Shown here: in pieces, positions 34,405 through 44,341 of the stretch
Position numbering within the stretch: position 1 is the stretch's first letter
Layout: each line of letters opens with the position of its first letter
NCBI RefSeq assembly: GCF_000741575.1
Contig: NZ_JGYV01000007.1
Span: 38,151 to 102,150 of the forward strand
DNA length: 64,000 nucleotides
Direction of reading: 5' to 3'
Source of the DNA: Bifidobacterium cuniculi
GTDB lineage: Bacteria > Actinomycetota > Actinomycetes > Actinomycetales > Bifidobacteriaceae
Notes under the pieces: model-generated
Database searches by the model: none
Seen by the model: the letters and a program-made list of their open reading frames with translations, nothing else
Told to the model about the DNA's origin: nothing
Translations under genes and position numbers: made by a program

Positions 34405-37395
34405 CTAGTCATCTTCCCGTAGGTTCCTGTAGATTTCGTCAGCGAAGATACCCAGTACTTCCCTCTTGATTTCTTCGTTGGACAGCAGCAGGCCGAAGAA
34501 GTCCTGGTTCTGCGACAGGCCTTCGATCAGGACATCGTCGATGTCATCGAAATACGCGTACTCGAAGTCCTTTTCGGTGTTGTTCCTGGCACTCGTCTTG
34601 AGTTTCTCGGACTTCATGAGCAGGTCCTTGATCTGCAGCATGGCCTTGACGGCCACGTCGTTGTTGTACTCCTTGCCGGTCTTGGAGTTGATCTCGGCGA
34701 TAATCTCAGAGAGGCGTTCCTTCTTCTCCTCGGTCAATCCGAGCATTTCCGCCTCCGACAGGGCAACGATCGGTCTGGCGACCAGGTCCGACCCCTCGTG
34801 GTGGCCCTTCTCCTCCTGGGCGAAGTTGCTGGCTCGGATCTTGTCCGACAGGTCGAAGCCCTCGCCCGTGCGCCCGGGCTTGATGGTGGGCATCAGTGCG
34901 TCGAGGAACACGGCTTTCTTGTCGAGTTCCGGATCCCAGAAACAGGAAACCTGCATCATGAACCCGTAGAAACGAAGGAACCCGCGCATATGGACGTACA
35001 GTTCCTGCTGGTCGGTCGCAGACAGCCTGTCGAAGAGGTGCTTGGCCTTGTTCAGGCAATGCTTGACCTTCTTGACTTCCTTGGTGTCGGGTTTCCTGCC
35101 CATGGTCATGATCTCGTAGACACGGTCCACGTCCTCGGGGTCGAGGATGTCATAGGCATCGATCTGCGCGTCGATGTCATAAATGGCCTGCGGGGTGATG
35201 CTATTGGACAGGATCGTCGTGGCGAAGAACGGGGCGAACGCCTCCTTCATGTCCTCGTAGCTGTTCTTGAAGTCCAGGACGAAGGTGTGCTTCTCGTACG
35301 GCGGGCAGATGCGGTTCAGGCGTGACAGCGTCTGCACGGCGGCGACACCGGAAAGGTTCTTGAGCACGTACATGGCACACAGCTTGGGTTCGTCGAAACC
35401 GGTCTGGTACTTGTTGGCCACCAGAAGCACCTGGTAGGCGTCCGTACCGAAACGTTCGGGCAGTTCCTTTTCGCTGAACCCGTTCATGCCCGCCTCGGTG
35501 TACTCGGTCTCGTCTTCCTTGAGCTTGACCTTGCCGGAGAACGCCACCAGCGCGTGGATCCTGTCGTATCCCTTGCGTTCGCAGTATTCCTGGAACACGT
35601 GCGTGTAGCGCACCGCTTCCTCCCTGGAACCGGTGACGACCATGGCCTTGGCCTGCCCTCCCAGTTCCTGCATGACGGTGGTACGGAAATGCTCGACGAT
35701 GATCTGCACGCGCTGCGCGATGTTCGTGTCATGCAATTCCGCGAACCGGGCGATCTGGCGCTTGGCCTCCTTGGTCTGGTACTCCGGATCTTCCTCGATA
35801 TCCTTATTGATTTGGTAGTAGGTCTGGTACGTGGTGTAGTTGGCCAGCACGTCGAGGATGAAACCTTCCTCGATGGCCTGCTTCATCGAATACACATGGA
35901 ACGGCACACGCTGCCCATGCGCGTTCGGGATGCCGAACATCATCAACGTGGTGGGCTTCGGGGTCGCGGTGAACGCGAACATCGCCACGTTCTCACGCTT
36001 GCCGCCCTTGCGCTTGGAAGCCAGGACCTCTGCCATGAAATCCTGGATGTCCGACTCGCCCTCGGGTACCTCGACCGACCCCAAGGACTGACGCACCGCT
36101 TCCATGGACTTGCCCGCGGTCGAGGAATGCGCCTCGTCGATGATGACCGCGAACCGCTTGTGTGCCAGGCCCGAGACCTGTTCGACCACGAAGGGGAACT
36201 TCTGAATCGTGGTCGCGATAATCTTCGTATTGCCCTTCAACGCACGCGCCAGGTCCGCGGACGTGCAGGAATCATCCATCACACGGATCAAACCACTGGC
36301 ATGCTCCAGCCCAAGCACTGCCTTCTGCAATTGCCGGTCCACGACCACACGGTCCGTGACGATCACCACGTTGTCGAAGACCACCCGGTCGTCCGCGTCA
36401 TGCAATGAGGTGAGACGGTGGGCGAGCCATGCGATGGTGTTGGTCTTGCCCGACCCGGCCGAATGCTGGATCAGGTAATTCTGCGACGTGCCCGTCTCGG
36501 AGACGGATGCCACGAGTTTGCGGATGCAGTCCAACTGGTGGTAGCGCGGGAAGATCAACGCCTCCTGTTCCTTGATCTCTCCGGTCACATCGTCGACCTT
36601 CTCACGCTTGGTGATGAACATGAAGCGCGAAATCAGGTCGATGATCGTGTCACGCGTCAGGATGTCACGCCACATGTACGACACTGGGTAATCATCCTCA
36701 CAGGGCGGATTGCCTGCACCCTTGGTGATGCCATGGCCATCACCCTGGTTGAACGGCAGGAAATACGTCTTCCTACGATCCAGTTTCGTGGTCATATGCA
36801 CCTGGTCAGTAGCCATCGCGAAATTCACCAGACACCCGGCCTTGAACAGGAACAAACGGGCCCGAGGGTCACGCTTGGTGCGGTACTGCTCGATGGCATC
36901 CTCGTACGTCTGGCCCGACGTCTCGCTCTTCAACTCGAACGACATGATCGCCAGACCATTGAGGAAGATGACCAGGTCCACGCGCTCACTGTCCGACGCC
37001 CACACCTCCTCCATGACCGAAAGGATGTTGTGCTCATATTTTTCGTTCAGGCTCTTGTTGAAACCGGTGGCGGGCTTGGTGTACATGAACCTCAACGTCA
37101 CGCCGGACAGTTCCAGGCCATGCTTGAGCACATGCAGGAGGCTGCCACGTTTCTGCGTCACCTTCGCATTCAGTTGGGAGACGATTGTCTCGACCAGATC
37201 CTCCTTGTAGATACGCTCCAACCTAGCCATCTCATCAGGCTGCGTCGCATTGAGGAACTCCATCAACAGGGTGCGATCCATGGCATACAGACGATCAAAA
37301 TCCGTCTTCGCATCACGGATACGATACCCGTTATGCCCCTCAAGGTAGTCCATCACATAATGCTGATAGTCACGCTCAGGCAAGATATTGCTCAT
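34405..37395 (-). CDS. hsdR: Type I restriction enzyme, R subunit
   Basis: DNA translocase/nuclease of the type I complex. 996 aa. Endonuclease motif VDLVIFLNGLAIMSFELKSE (PD-(D/E)xK type, near residue 135-155). SF2 motor with Walker A HSAGSGKTNT (about 310), DEAH box in VIIDEAHSS (about 420), TATPKPTT motif and a C-terminal half. Codon use and GC differ little here from the host average but are lower in hsdS. The start overlaps the hsdS stop by four bases. The catalytic motifs look intact. Confidence 0.95.
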   Translation of the reverse strand: MSNILPERDYQHYVMDYLEGHNGYRIRDAKTDFDRLYAMDRTLLMEFLNATQPDEMARLERIYKEDLVETIVSQLNAKVTQKRGSLLHVLKHGLELSGVTLRFMYTKPATGFNKSLNEKYEHNILSVMEEVWASDSERVDLVIFLNGLAIMSFELKSETSGQTYEDAIEQYRTKRDPRARLFLFKAGCLVNFAMATDQVHMTTKLDRRKTYFLPFNQGDGHGITKGAGNPPCEDDYPVSYMWRDILTRDTIIDLISRFMFITKREKVDDVTGEIKEQEALIFPRYHQLDCIRKLVASVSETGTSQNYLIQHSAGSGKTNTIAWLAHRLTSLHDADDRVVFDNVVIVTDRVVVDRQLQKAVLGLEHASGLIRVMDDSCTSADLARALKGNTKIIATTIQKFPFVVEQVSGLAHKRFAVIIDEAHSSTAGKSMEAVRQSLGSVEVPEGESDIQDFMAEVLASKRKGGKRENVAMFAFTATPKPTTLMMFGIPNAHGQRVPFHVYSMKQAIEEGFILDVLANYTTYQTYYQINKDIEEDPEYQTKEAKRQIARFAELHDTNIAQRVQIIVEHFRTTVMQELGGQAKAMVVTGSREEAVRYTHVFQEYCERKGYDRIHALVAFSGKVKLKEDETEYTEAGMNGFSEKELPERFGTDAYQVLLVANKYQTGFDEPKLCAMYVLKNLSGVAAVQTLSRLNRICPPYEKHTFVLDFKNSYEDMKEAFAPFFATTILSNSITPQAIYDIDAQIDAYDILDPEDVDRVYEIMTMGRKPDTKEVKKVKHCLNKAKHLFDRLSATDQQELYVHMRGFLRFYGFMMQVSCFWDPELDKKAVFLDALMPTIKPGRTGEGFDLSDKIRASNFAQEEKGHHEGSDLVARPIVALSEAEMLGLTEEKKERLSEIIAEINSKTGKEYNNDVAVKAMLQIKDLLMKSEKLKTSARNNTEKDFEYAYFDDIDDVLIEGLSQNQDFFGLLLSNEEIKREVLGIFADEIYRNLREDD

Positions 37396-38624
37396 GCGGG
37401 AACCTCCCTCTTACCCGTCACATACTCATAAATCAATGATTTTTTGTACTGGGACAGAGTCTCCAGCTGCTGCTTCTTAGCTGCAATGATTGAGTCAATC
37501 TCAGCACATTTTTTGTCAAGGAAAGACACAATTATGTCCTGTTCTCCTACTGAAGGCAATGGAATCCTCATGTTGAGATACTCGGTTTGGGTCATACTTG
37601 GTAGAGTAGTTTGCGAAATATAACGTTTGTAATCAAAGCATATCGATAAATAAAAATAGTATTTTACTAGCAACAAGTTATCAGTGTAGGCATCGAATGC
37701 AGTATCGACATTCCAAAAACGACCAGTTATATACTTGGGTCTATCTATCGTTCCCTTGCGCCCCAACAAAACTGTCGGGCCAAGTTTGTACTCTTTGGAA
37801 CATTTGAACGGTTCTGAACCAGCTCCATATACTGGTACATCACCTTCATCTAGCGGATCCCTACCATTATGAATAACTACATGAGATTTTGCCGGCACAA
37901 TATTCCATGCCGCGGGTATCTCACCAATCCATTCGACGCCGCTATCCCTCATAGGCGCATCAGGATTAAGGCCCTTGGTCACGGCCTCATGAATAACGGA
38001 ACGCCGATACTGCTCAAAAAGCTCAATCTCTTCAGAAATGCTCGTACTGATTGCATCAATCTTTAAGCATTTTTGATCAAGGAAATTCGAGATACGCTTC
38101 TGCTCCACTAGCGGTGGTATCGGCAATTTCAACATCTTAATCTGAGTCGTATTGACACGCTCTCGCGTAGAGCCATGAGTCTCTTGGAGCAAACCAATGT
38201 ATGACGAGGGTGACGAGAGCGCATACTGGAGAAAACGAAGATCGACATGCCTACTTGGCTTGATGCCTATGCAATCTGCCTTGTTAATTGCATAGTCATA
38301 GGATAACGGCAATTGCGCCACCTTCACATCATCTGATATGAAGGTGGCCATAATGAGATCTCCCTGACGAACAGTATGACGACGAATGGTTTCGTACTTC
38401 TCAGGAGAAACAAATGACTTCTTAGATTCATCAAATTGCATATATCTGAGGTTCTCCAGCCTGACTACCGGTATACCTTCAGACGTATAGTCATTCCCCT
38501 TGAGATTCGAGCCAAACGGACCATCCCAAATACGTTCCACCAAGGCCTTAACTGGTTGTAAAGACCAGTTTTCCGGTATAGAGCCAATCCATTCAATACC
38601 ACTATTTTTCATAGGTCTTTCCAC
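37392..38624 (-). CDS. hsdS: Type I restriction-modification specificity subunit
   Basis: 410 aa. Two target-recognition domains, each opening with the same signature: SGIEWIGSIPENW (about residue 10) and SGVEWIGEIPAAW (about 215), and each followed by a conserved helical spacer rich in Leu/Glu. The AT content is clearly higher than in flanking genes, as usual for rapidly exchanged hsdS. The GTG at 38624 follows AAGGAGG that overlaps the hsdM stop; ATG 38612 is an alternative. No second hsdS or recombinase is visible, so phase-variable inversion is not supported. Confidence 0.92.
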   Translation of the reverse strand: MERPMKNSGIEWIGSIPENWSLQPVKALVERIWDGPFGSNLKGNDYTSEGIPVVRLENLRYMQFDESKKSFVSPEKYETIRRHTVRQGDLIMATFISDDVKVAQLPLSYDYAINKADCIGIKPSRHVDLRFLQYALSSPSSYIGLLQETHGSTRERVNTTQIKMLKLPIPPLVEQKRISNFLDQKCLKIDAISTSISEEIELFEQYRRSVIHEAVTKGLNPDAPMRDSGVEWIGEIPAAWNIVPAKSHVVIHNGRDPLDEGDVPVYGAGSEPFKCSKEYKLGPTVLLGRKGTIDRPKYITGRFWNVDTAFDAYTDNLLLVKYYFYLSICFDYKRYISQTTLPSMTQTEYLNMRIPLPSVGEQDIIVSFLDKKCAEIDSIIAAKKQQLETLSQYKKSLIYEYVTGKREVPA

Positions 38625-38629
38625 CAGCC

Positions 38630-40741
38630 CTACACCTCCTTGAATAACTCCATGAGCCTATCGTTGATAGATTTTTCGAGTTTCAAGAACCGTTCTTCCA
38701 GCTCCTCTGAGGATTCCAATCGCTCATACTTATAGAAATATCTAGTGAATGGAATCTCTGCTCCGGTCTTCACCACTGGTTTCTTCTTGGACAGATCCTC
38801 CTCGAAGAACGCTCCAGCATCCGGCGCATAAGGCAGTACTTCACGCTCCATGTAGTCGTCGATACTTTCGTTGATCGGCACGATTTCCGTGTCCTTGGTG
38901 TCCTTGTCCCATAGCACCTTGCCCTTGCGGTCATGCTGGATTTCTGCATCCTTGTCCATCACGGACAGACCCTCGGCAACGGAATCGAGCAGTTTCCTGT
39001 CGTCTGTCACCTTACGAAGCACCTCGGCAAGATGCGGTTGGAATGCCTCGGGAGACATCCACTTCCCGTCACCAATGTTCTCTCGAAGAACCCTGATGAT
39101 GGCATCATACAGTGCCTTGCCATGCTCGTACTTGTCATGGTTCTTCTGCTCGGCCGCAGTGAGCTTCTCTCCGACATCAAACTTCTCTTGGATGGCGTGC
39201 GCCTTGGCCTCGTCGTAGAGGGAAGATAGTGCGCTGCCCTGGATGAGATTGTCAATGCGCTCCTCGGTGATGGCGTAGCTGCGTTGCAGTGGTTGCATCA
39301 CGGTGTATTCACGGTAGATGAACTCGTGATTGTCGAAGATCTTCGACAGCTCGTTCTCCTTGAACTCCGCGTAGATTCTGGTGATGCGTTCACGGTCCTC
39401 GGGCGTGATCTCGTTGCGCTTGTTGCCCAAAGACTTGCGCAGCTTGTGCGAGATGCCGGAGGCGTCGATGAGCTGTACCTTGCCGCGGCGCTTCTCGTCC
39501 TTGTTCTTGGACAGGATCCAGATGTAGGTGGCGATGCCGGTGTTGTAGAACAGGTCAGTCGGCAACGCGATGATGGCCTCAATCAGGTCGTTCTCGAGCA
39601 GCCAACGCCGAATCTGGCTCTCCCCGGAAGCAGTACCACCATTGAACAGCGGGCTACCGTTCTCGACAATGGCAGCACGTCCCACCTTCGGGTCCATCTT
39701 GTCCACCGCCGACTGCAGAAACAGCATCTGGGAGTCGCCGCCAGCGGGCAGTCCGGCACCGAAACGCCCCACCAGGCCTTTGGCGTGTTCGGCCTTGACG
39801 GCTTCCTCGACTCCCTCGGCGGCATCCTTGCCGCTCCAAGCAGTGCCGAAGGGAGGGTTCTCGATGACGAACCGCATCTTGCGGTCCGGGAAGCAATCAG
39901 CCTTGAAGGTGTCCTGGTAGCGGATATTGTCGGCATCCTGGCCCTTGATCAACATTTCCGCCAGGCAGATGGCGTAGGACTCCGGGTTGACCTCCTGTCC
40001 AAAAAGACGCACGTCCGCCGTGGGATTCAAACGCTTGACGTAGCTCTCGGCCGTGGACAGCATGCCGCCGGTACCGCACGCCTGGTCCATAACCGTCACG
40101 ACCTTGGCGTCATCGAACAGGTCTTCACTGCCCTCCGCGAGCAGGAGGTTCACCATGAGTTTGACAATGTCGCGACCCGTGTAATGGTCACCTGCTTCCG
40201 CGTTCTCGGAAAACCTACGGATGAGGTCCTCGAAGATATAACCCATATGCACGTTGTCGATGGTCTTCGGGTCAAGGTCGAGTTCCGAGAACGCCTTGAC
40301 CACGGAGAACAGGCGGTCGTTCTTGTCCATCTTGTCGATCTGGTCGCCGAACTTGAGGCCCTTGTCTGACATGATGATCTCCTGGACATTGGCGGAGAAG
40401 CCATTGATATAGTCCTTGAGATTGGCCGCCAGGTTCGCTGAATCATTCAGCAACTCGGCCAAGGTGAACCGGCTGGTGTTGTAGAACTGGAACCTTGCTT
40501 TGCGTTCGAGCACCTTGGCTGGCAACGACGGATTGACTTCGAAGGCTTCCACCACTTCCTGCTTCGTGTCCGCCAGGGCGCATTCGAAGCGGCGCAGGAT
40601 GACCATGGGGATGATGACGTCCTTGTACTTGTCCTCACGGTAAGGCCCACGCAGCTTGTTGGCAATGGACCAGATGAAGTTGACTTCCGTGGTGACATCA
40701 ACCGGAGCATCATCAAAGATAATGCCGTGCATATTCGCCAT
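38630..40741 (-). CDS. hsdM: Type I restriction-modification methyltransferase subunit
   Basis: Adenine-N6 DNA methyltransferase, about 703 aa. SAM-binding motif DQACGTGGMLS and catalytic ENPPFGTAW (NPPF) are present, as is the HsdM N-terminal helical domain (FIWSIANKLRGPYREDKYKDVIIPM). I use ATG 40741, preceded by AGAGGA; an upstream ATG at 40759 is in frame but without a ribosome binding site. It is the first gene of hsdMSR. The length is more than usual (about 500 aa) because of an extended C-terminal part. Confidence 0.93.
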   Translation of the reverse strand: MANMHGIIFDDAPVDVTTEVNFIWSIANKLRGPYREDKYKDVIIPMVILRRFECALADTKQEVVEAFEVNPSLPAKVLERKARFQFYNTSRFTLAELLNDSANLAANLKDYINGFSANVQEIIMSDKGLKFGDQIDKMDKNDRLFSVVKAFSELDLDPKTIDNVHMGYIFEDLIRRFSENAEAGDHYTGRDIVKLMVNLLLAEGSEDLFDDAKVVTVMDQACGTGGMLSTAESYVKRLNPTADVRLFGQEVNPESYAICLAEMLIKGQDADNIRYQDTFKADCFPDRKMRFVIENPPFGTAWSGKDAAEGVEEAVKAEHAKGLVGRFGAGLPAGGDSQMLFLQSAVDKMDPKVGRAAIVENGSPLFNGGTASGESQIRRWLLENDLIEAIIALPTDLFYNTGIATYIWILSKNKDEKRRGKVQLIDASGISHKLRKSLGNKRNEITPEDRERITRIYAEFKENELSKIFDNHEFIYREYTVMQPLQRSYAITEERIDNLIQGSALSSLYDEAKAHAIQEKFDVGEKLTAAEQKNHDKYEHGKALYDAIIRVLRENIGDGKWMSPEAFQPHLAEVLRKVTDDRKLLDSVAEGLSVMDKDAEIQHDRKGKVLWDKDTKDTEIVPINESIDDYMEREVLPYAPDAGAFFEEDLSKKKPVVKTGAEIPFTRYFYKYERLESSEELEERFLKLEKSINDRLMELFKEV

Positions 40742-41218
40742 CAAGATCCTCTCGCTCATGATGCAATGGTCACAAGATTACCCGTGGGGATAAAAGAATC
40801 AAACAAACACGAGGCATCATCCCACAAACGGCCGTTTACGGAACACTGCCGACACGCGCGAACCGGGACGGGTTTTGGAACGTTTCGGACATCCCAAAAC
40901 CCATCCCATAATCAATGTCCCGAAAACACCCGTCGTGTATGGATTGTGGAATCGTCCGTTATATTCCTCGGATGGGAATCGCCGAGCTTTGGGTGCGTCG
41001 GGGCGAACCATGGATTAGCGTTGCTGCACCACATCCCAAGTGTCGATGGACATCTGCAACATCATGCGCAGCGGTAGCGAACCACGACGTCTTATCCTCG
41101 TCCCGGTGCCGTTTCTCCCCGCCAAGCCACCCCTGATGGCTTTCCCGCGTATCATTGCTCGGCAGATGGCCATCCATCCTGTCCCGAAGGATGCCAAAGG
41201 CCGGAAAGGGGAGACGCT
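40742..41218. other. Divergent intergenic region, 477 bp
   Basis: Holds the expected promoters of hsdM (leftward) and the VOC gene (rightward). No additional frame is convincing. The middle is AT-richer. I cannot identify operators with confidence. Confidence 0.55.
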
Positions 41219-41599
41219 ATGACGATGTTGCGCATGGACCATGTGGTCATTCCGGTGAGTGACCTGGATGCGGCGCTCAGGTTCTACCGTGACGTGGTGG
41301 GACTCGAACTCATGGAGGTGAACGGCGAGCGCACGTTGGCGACGCTGCGTGCCGGCGACCAGTTGGTCAAGCTGGAGACGCCCGACCGGCAGGGCCTGGT
41401 GGCGGCGCGGGCGGTGCCGGGGTCGGCGGATCTGTGTTTCGAATCCAGTGACGATCCGCAGTCCACCGTTGCCCGCTGTCGGGCGTGCGGCGTGGACGTC
41501 ATCGACGGCCCCGTACGCAAGCGCGGCGCGAGGGGAGCGATGACCTCGGTGTACGTGCGCGACCCGGACGGCAGTCTGGTCGAGATCGCGCATTACTGA
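41219..41599 (+). CDS. VOC-superfamily (glyoxalase-fold) protein
   Basis: 126 aa. The MDHVVIPVSDLDAALRFYRDVVGL opening and SVYVRDPDGSLVEIAHY ending are typical of a single glyoxalase/bleomycin-resistance/dioxygenase domain with a His...Glu metal site (His near residue 8, Glu near 122). GGAAAGGGG precedes the start. Substrate unknown. It is followed after 241 bp by a methyltransferase gene. Confidence 0.85.
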   Translation: MTMLRMDHVVIPVSDLDAALRFYRDVVGLELMEVNGERTLATLRAGDQLVKLETPDRQGLVAARAVPGSADLCFESSDDPQSTVARCRACGVDVIDGPVRKRGARGAMTSVYVRDPDGSLVEIAHY

Positions 41600-41840
41600 A
41601 CGCGACATGTCCGGGGCGGTCATGTTTCCCGCAGCGTTTTATCGCTTCAGTCGCAGCGAATACGTGCGCCGCAAGCTTCAGGACGCTTGGCGTCCGGTGC
41701 GGCACGTTAATGTGAAACGTCGGTGGTGCGCGTCACTGCCTCGGCAGTCGTCACCGGGCATGAGACGCCGCTTGATGGCTCATCGCCAGCGGCCTATGCT
41801 GTCCGCAACACGCAGGCGTAGACGAATCGAGGGAGTGGTC

Positions 41841-42629
41841 ATGAGCGACTGGGACAGTGCACGATACCTGCAGTTCGTCAGGCAGCGCACGCAGCCGTCC
41901 ATTGACCTGGCGCGACGTGCCCACGACTGGATCGAGCATCCGGCGGCGGCCATCGACCTGGGCTGCGGCCCGGGCAACAGCACGCAGGTGGTGCAGCGGG
42001 AGTTCCCTGACGCGTCCGTCGTCGGCGTCGATAGCAGTGCGGACATGCTTGCCGCGGCTCGCCGACGCTGCCCGGACATGGAGTTCCTGGATGTCGATTT
42101 GACGGGTGACCTGACGCGGTTCGACGATGCCTTCGACCTGGTGTTCTCGAACGCGTGCCTGCAGTGGATCCCTGACCATGCCCATGTGCTGCCGAAGGTG
42201 TTCCGCATGCTGCGGCCCGGCGGCGTACTCGCCGTGCAGATTCCCGTGCGCAATGAGCAGGTGGTGCAGCAGGTCATCACCGAGACTGCGCGACTGCCGC
42301 GCTGGCGGGAATGCATTGTGCGCGAACGTGCGTGGGACGGCCTGGACATCGACGACTACCATGACATCCTGTCGAGGATGACCGCTGATTTCGAGCTCTG
42401 GCAGACCACCTACTGCCACCGCATGCCCGGGGTGGACGCCATCGTCGAGTGGTTCTCCTCGTCAGGGCTGCGTCCGTACCTCGACCAGGTCCCGGACGAT
42501 GTACGCGATGATTTCCGTGCCGATGTACGCAATCGCCTTGCGGAGGTCTTCCCCGTGCGAGCCAATGGCGAGGTCATCCTGCGCTTCCCACGCCTGTTCA
42601 TGCTTGCGAAACGACCCCTGCAAGCATAG
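41841..42629 (+). CDS. SAM-dependent methyltransferase, trans-aconitate methyltransferase-like
   Basis: 262 aa. SAM-binding DLGCGPGNSTQVV (motif I) and FDLVFSNACLQWIPDH (motif IV region) match the Tam family, which methylates trans-aconitate. The GGGAG before the ATG at 41841 decides the start; the frame is open upstream. The product could be another small acid ester. Cytosolic. Confidence 0.82.
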   Translation: MSDWDSARYLQFVRQRTQPSIDLARRAHDWIEHPAAAIDLGCGPGNSTQVVQREFPDASVVGVDSSADMLAAARRRCPDMEFLDVDLTGDLTRFDDAFDLVFSNACLQWIPDHAHVLPKVFRMLRPGGVLAVQIPVRNEQVVQQVITETARLPRWRECIVRERAWDGLDIDDYHDILSRMTADFELWQTTYCHRMPGVDAIVEWFSSSGLRPYLDQVPDDVRDDFRADVRNRLAEVFPVRANGEVILRFPRLFMLAKRPLQA

Positions 42630-42985
42630 GGTCTCCCGTTCATGGTGCGTTTCAGGAGGGTCATCTCGATCTTCTTCCTCTCGACGGTTGCTTGACAATG
42701 CAGTTGGTCAATCGCGGTGGAACCTAAGTCGGGGCCGCTTATGGCCACGCAAGTGCGGCATGGTGCGCATGGCGAACGAGGGGATTGGCGGTATGTCGCC
42801 GTCCCGCGGGCCGATGATTGCATGGACTCGCCTCCCGCGGCCATGAATGTGATAACGCGGAGTATTCATTATGATAATCAGGAATAGGATGTATGATGAT
42901 ACGGACTAGCAGTGATGATAAAACGGAATGGGAATGCACTGCAATAGTGCGATGAGGTACTGACGCGCGAAGAGGAAGGAATGCC
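42630..42985. other. Intergenic, 356 bp, AT-rich near the right end
   Basis: No gene is supported. The right 120 bp is AT-rich and holds the Fur-like palindrome at 42866 and the short inverted repeat GCACT/AGTGC at 42935-42949, both plausible regulatory sites for the ATPase gene. Confidence 0.55.
42866..42880. promoter_or_regulatory. Fur-family-like palindrome
   Basis: TCATTATGATAATCA is a 7-1-7 palindrome with 6 of 7 pairs, close to Fur/Zur operator shape. It lies 106 bp upstream of the ATPase start. AT-rich sequence makes chance likely, so this is tentative. Confidence 0.3.
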
Positions 42986-44164
42986 ATGGCCTTGAGGGTC
43001 GAACGTGCAATGATGGAGACGCTACTCGACTTGGCGACTATGTTCCCGGCCGTTACCTTGACCGGGCCGCGTCAGAGCGGTAAGTCCACCTTGGTCAAGC
43101 ATGCGTTCCCCGGCTATGCATATGTGTCATTGGAAGATCCCGATGTGCGTGACATGGCATTCAACGATCCACGTCGTTTTCTGGAGAGGTATGACAGCCG
43201 CGCCATCATTGACGAGGTCCAATATGCACCGGAACTGTTCTCCTACATGCAGGGTGTGCTTGATTCGCGTGACGAGATGGGGCGGTATATCCTCACTGGT
43301 TCGCAGAACTTCCTGCTGTTGGACACGATATCGCAGTCCCTGGCGGGTCGCGTGGGCATACTGCATCTGCTGCCGCTGTCCTACCGGGAACTCATGCATT
43401 CCGCTATGTGCCCTGATCTTGACGTCTTCATGTATACGGGTGGCTATCCGAGGTTGTACAGCACACCGGCCCGACCTGACGTCTTCTATCCTGCCTATCT
43501 GTCGACTTATGTGGACAGGGACATTCGTCGCGAACTTGGCGTGCGCAAAGTAGCGCAATTCAACAAGTTCCTCACGGTCTGCGCGACCCGAATCGGGCAG
43601 GTGCTCAACGTCACTGGTATGGCCAACGACTGCGATGTCGATTTCCATACTGCCGACAATTGGCTCTTGCTGCTCGAGGCAAGCTTCATCGTCATGCGCT
43701 TGCAGCCTTACTACAAGAACTACGGTAAACGCCTTATCCGTGCCCCCAAACTGTATTTCTATGACACGGGACTGGCCGCGAACCTGCTGGGCGTTGAAGA
43801 TGCAGACCAGCTGGCGACCGGAGTGAACCGCAGGAACCTGTTCGAGAACGCCGTCATCACGGAAATCATCAAGCAAACGCAGGCTCAGGGGCGCACTCCG
43901 AAACTCTATTACTGGCGTGACTCGAACCGGAAGGAGATTGATCTCGTCATCGAGAAAGGTGGCCAGCCATGGCAGATCATCGAGATTAAGTCGTCGAGTA
44001 CGTTCCGCTATTCCGCATTCGCCACTATCACGGACATGGGCGACACCATGGGAGTGCCGACCGATCGGCGCTACGTGGTCTACGGCGGTACCGAATCGAT
44101 TGAATCCGACCAGGGGCATGTCATCGGACTCAACGACATCCATCGTATTGTCGACCAGGGTTAA
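42986..44164 (+). CDS. AAA-type ATPase with DUF4143 nuclease-like domain
   Basis: 392 aa. Walker A TGPRQSGKSTL (about residue 27) and Walker B AIIDEVQYAPELFSYMQ, with LTGSQNFLL sensor, then a C-terminal DUF4143 domain with EIDLVIEKGGQPWQIIEIKSS, a PD-(D/E)xK-like pattern. Such proteins are common, patchily distributed and of unclear role; some are linked to defence or toxin-like gene families. GAGGAAGGAAT precedes the ATG. It converges on dinB across a large inverted repeat. Confidence 0.83.
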   Translation: MALRVERAMMETLLDLATMFPAVTLTGPRQSGKSTLVKHAFPGYAYVSLEDPDVRDMAFNDPRRFLERYDSRAIIDEVQYAPELFSYMQGVLDSRDEMGRYILTGSQNFLLLDTISQSLAGRVGILHLLPLSYRELMHSAMCPDLDVFMYTGGYPRLYSTPARPDVFYPAYLSTYVDRDIRRELGVRKVAQFNKFLTVCATRIGQVLNVTGMANDCDVDFHTADNWLLLLEASFIVMRLQPYYKNYGKRLIRAPKLYFYDTGLAANLLGVEDADQLATGVNRRNLFENAVITEIIKQTQAQGRTPKLYYWRDSNRKEIDLVIEKGGQPWQIIEIKSSSTFRYSAFATITDMGDTMGVPTDRRYVVYGGTESIESDQGHVIGLNDIHRIVDQG

Positions 44165-44188
44165 TCGCAACGCTGCCATCGCCGAGGT

Positions 44189-44298
44189 CTGACACATTTT
44201 TCGGGCTAATGGAAAATGTGTAGGTCTCTGGTCCGCACAAATTCAAATTGTGTAGACCAGAGACCTACACAATTTTTCCTGCCCTAAAAATGTGTCAG
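44189..44298. repeat. Nested long inverted repeat between convergent genes
   Basis: The outer arms CTGACACATTTTT (44189-44201) and AAAAATGTGTCAG (44286-44298) are exact. The inner arms 44217-44233 and 44255-44271 are 17-nt exact, and CACAA/TTGTG closes further inside. Partial mismatches separate the two tiers. It spans the gap between the ATPase gene (+) and dinB (-). Confidence 0.88.
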
Positions 44299-44341
44299 GA
44301 GGCGCTCCGCCGAGACTGCAAACCGGCAGTTGGTCGTCCCG

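Noticed and set aside
37392..38624. Phase-variable hsdS inversion system
   Set aside because: Only one hsdS, no second TRD cassette, no inverted repeats within it and no adjacent recombinase.
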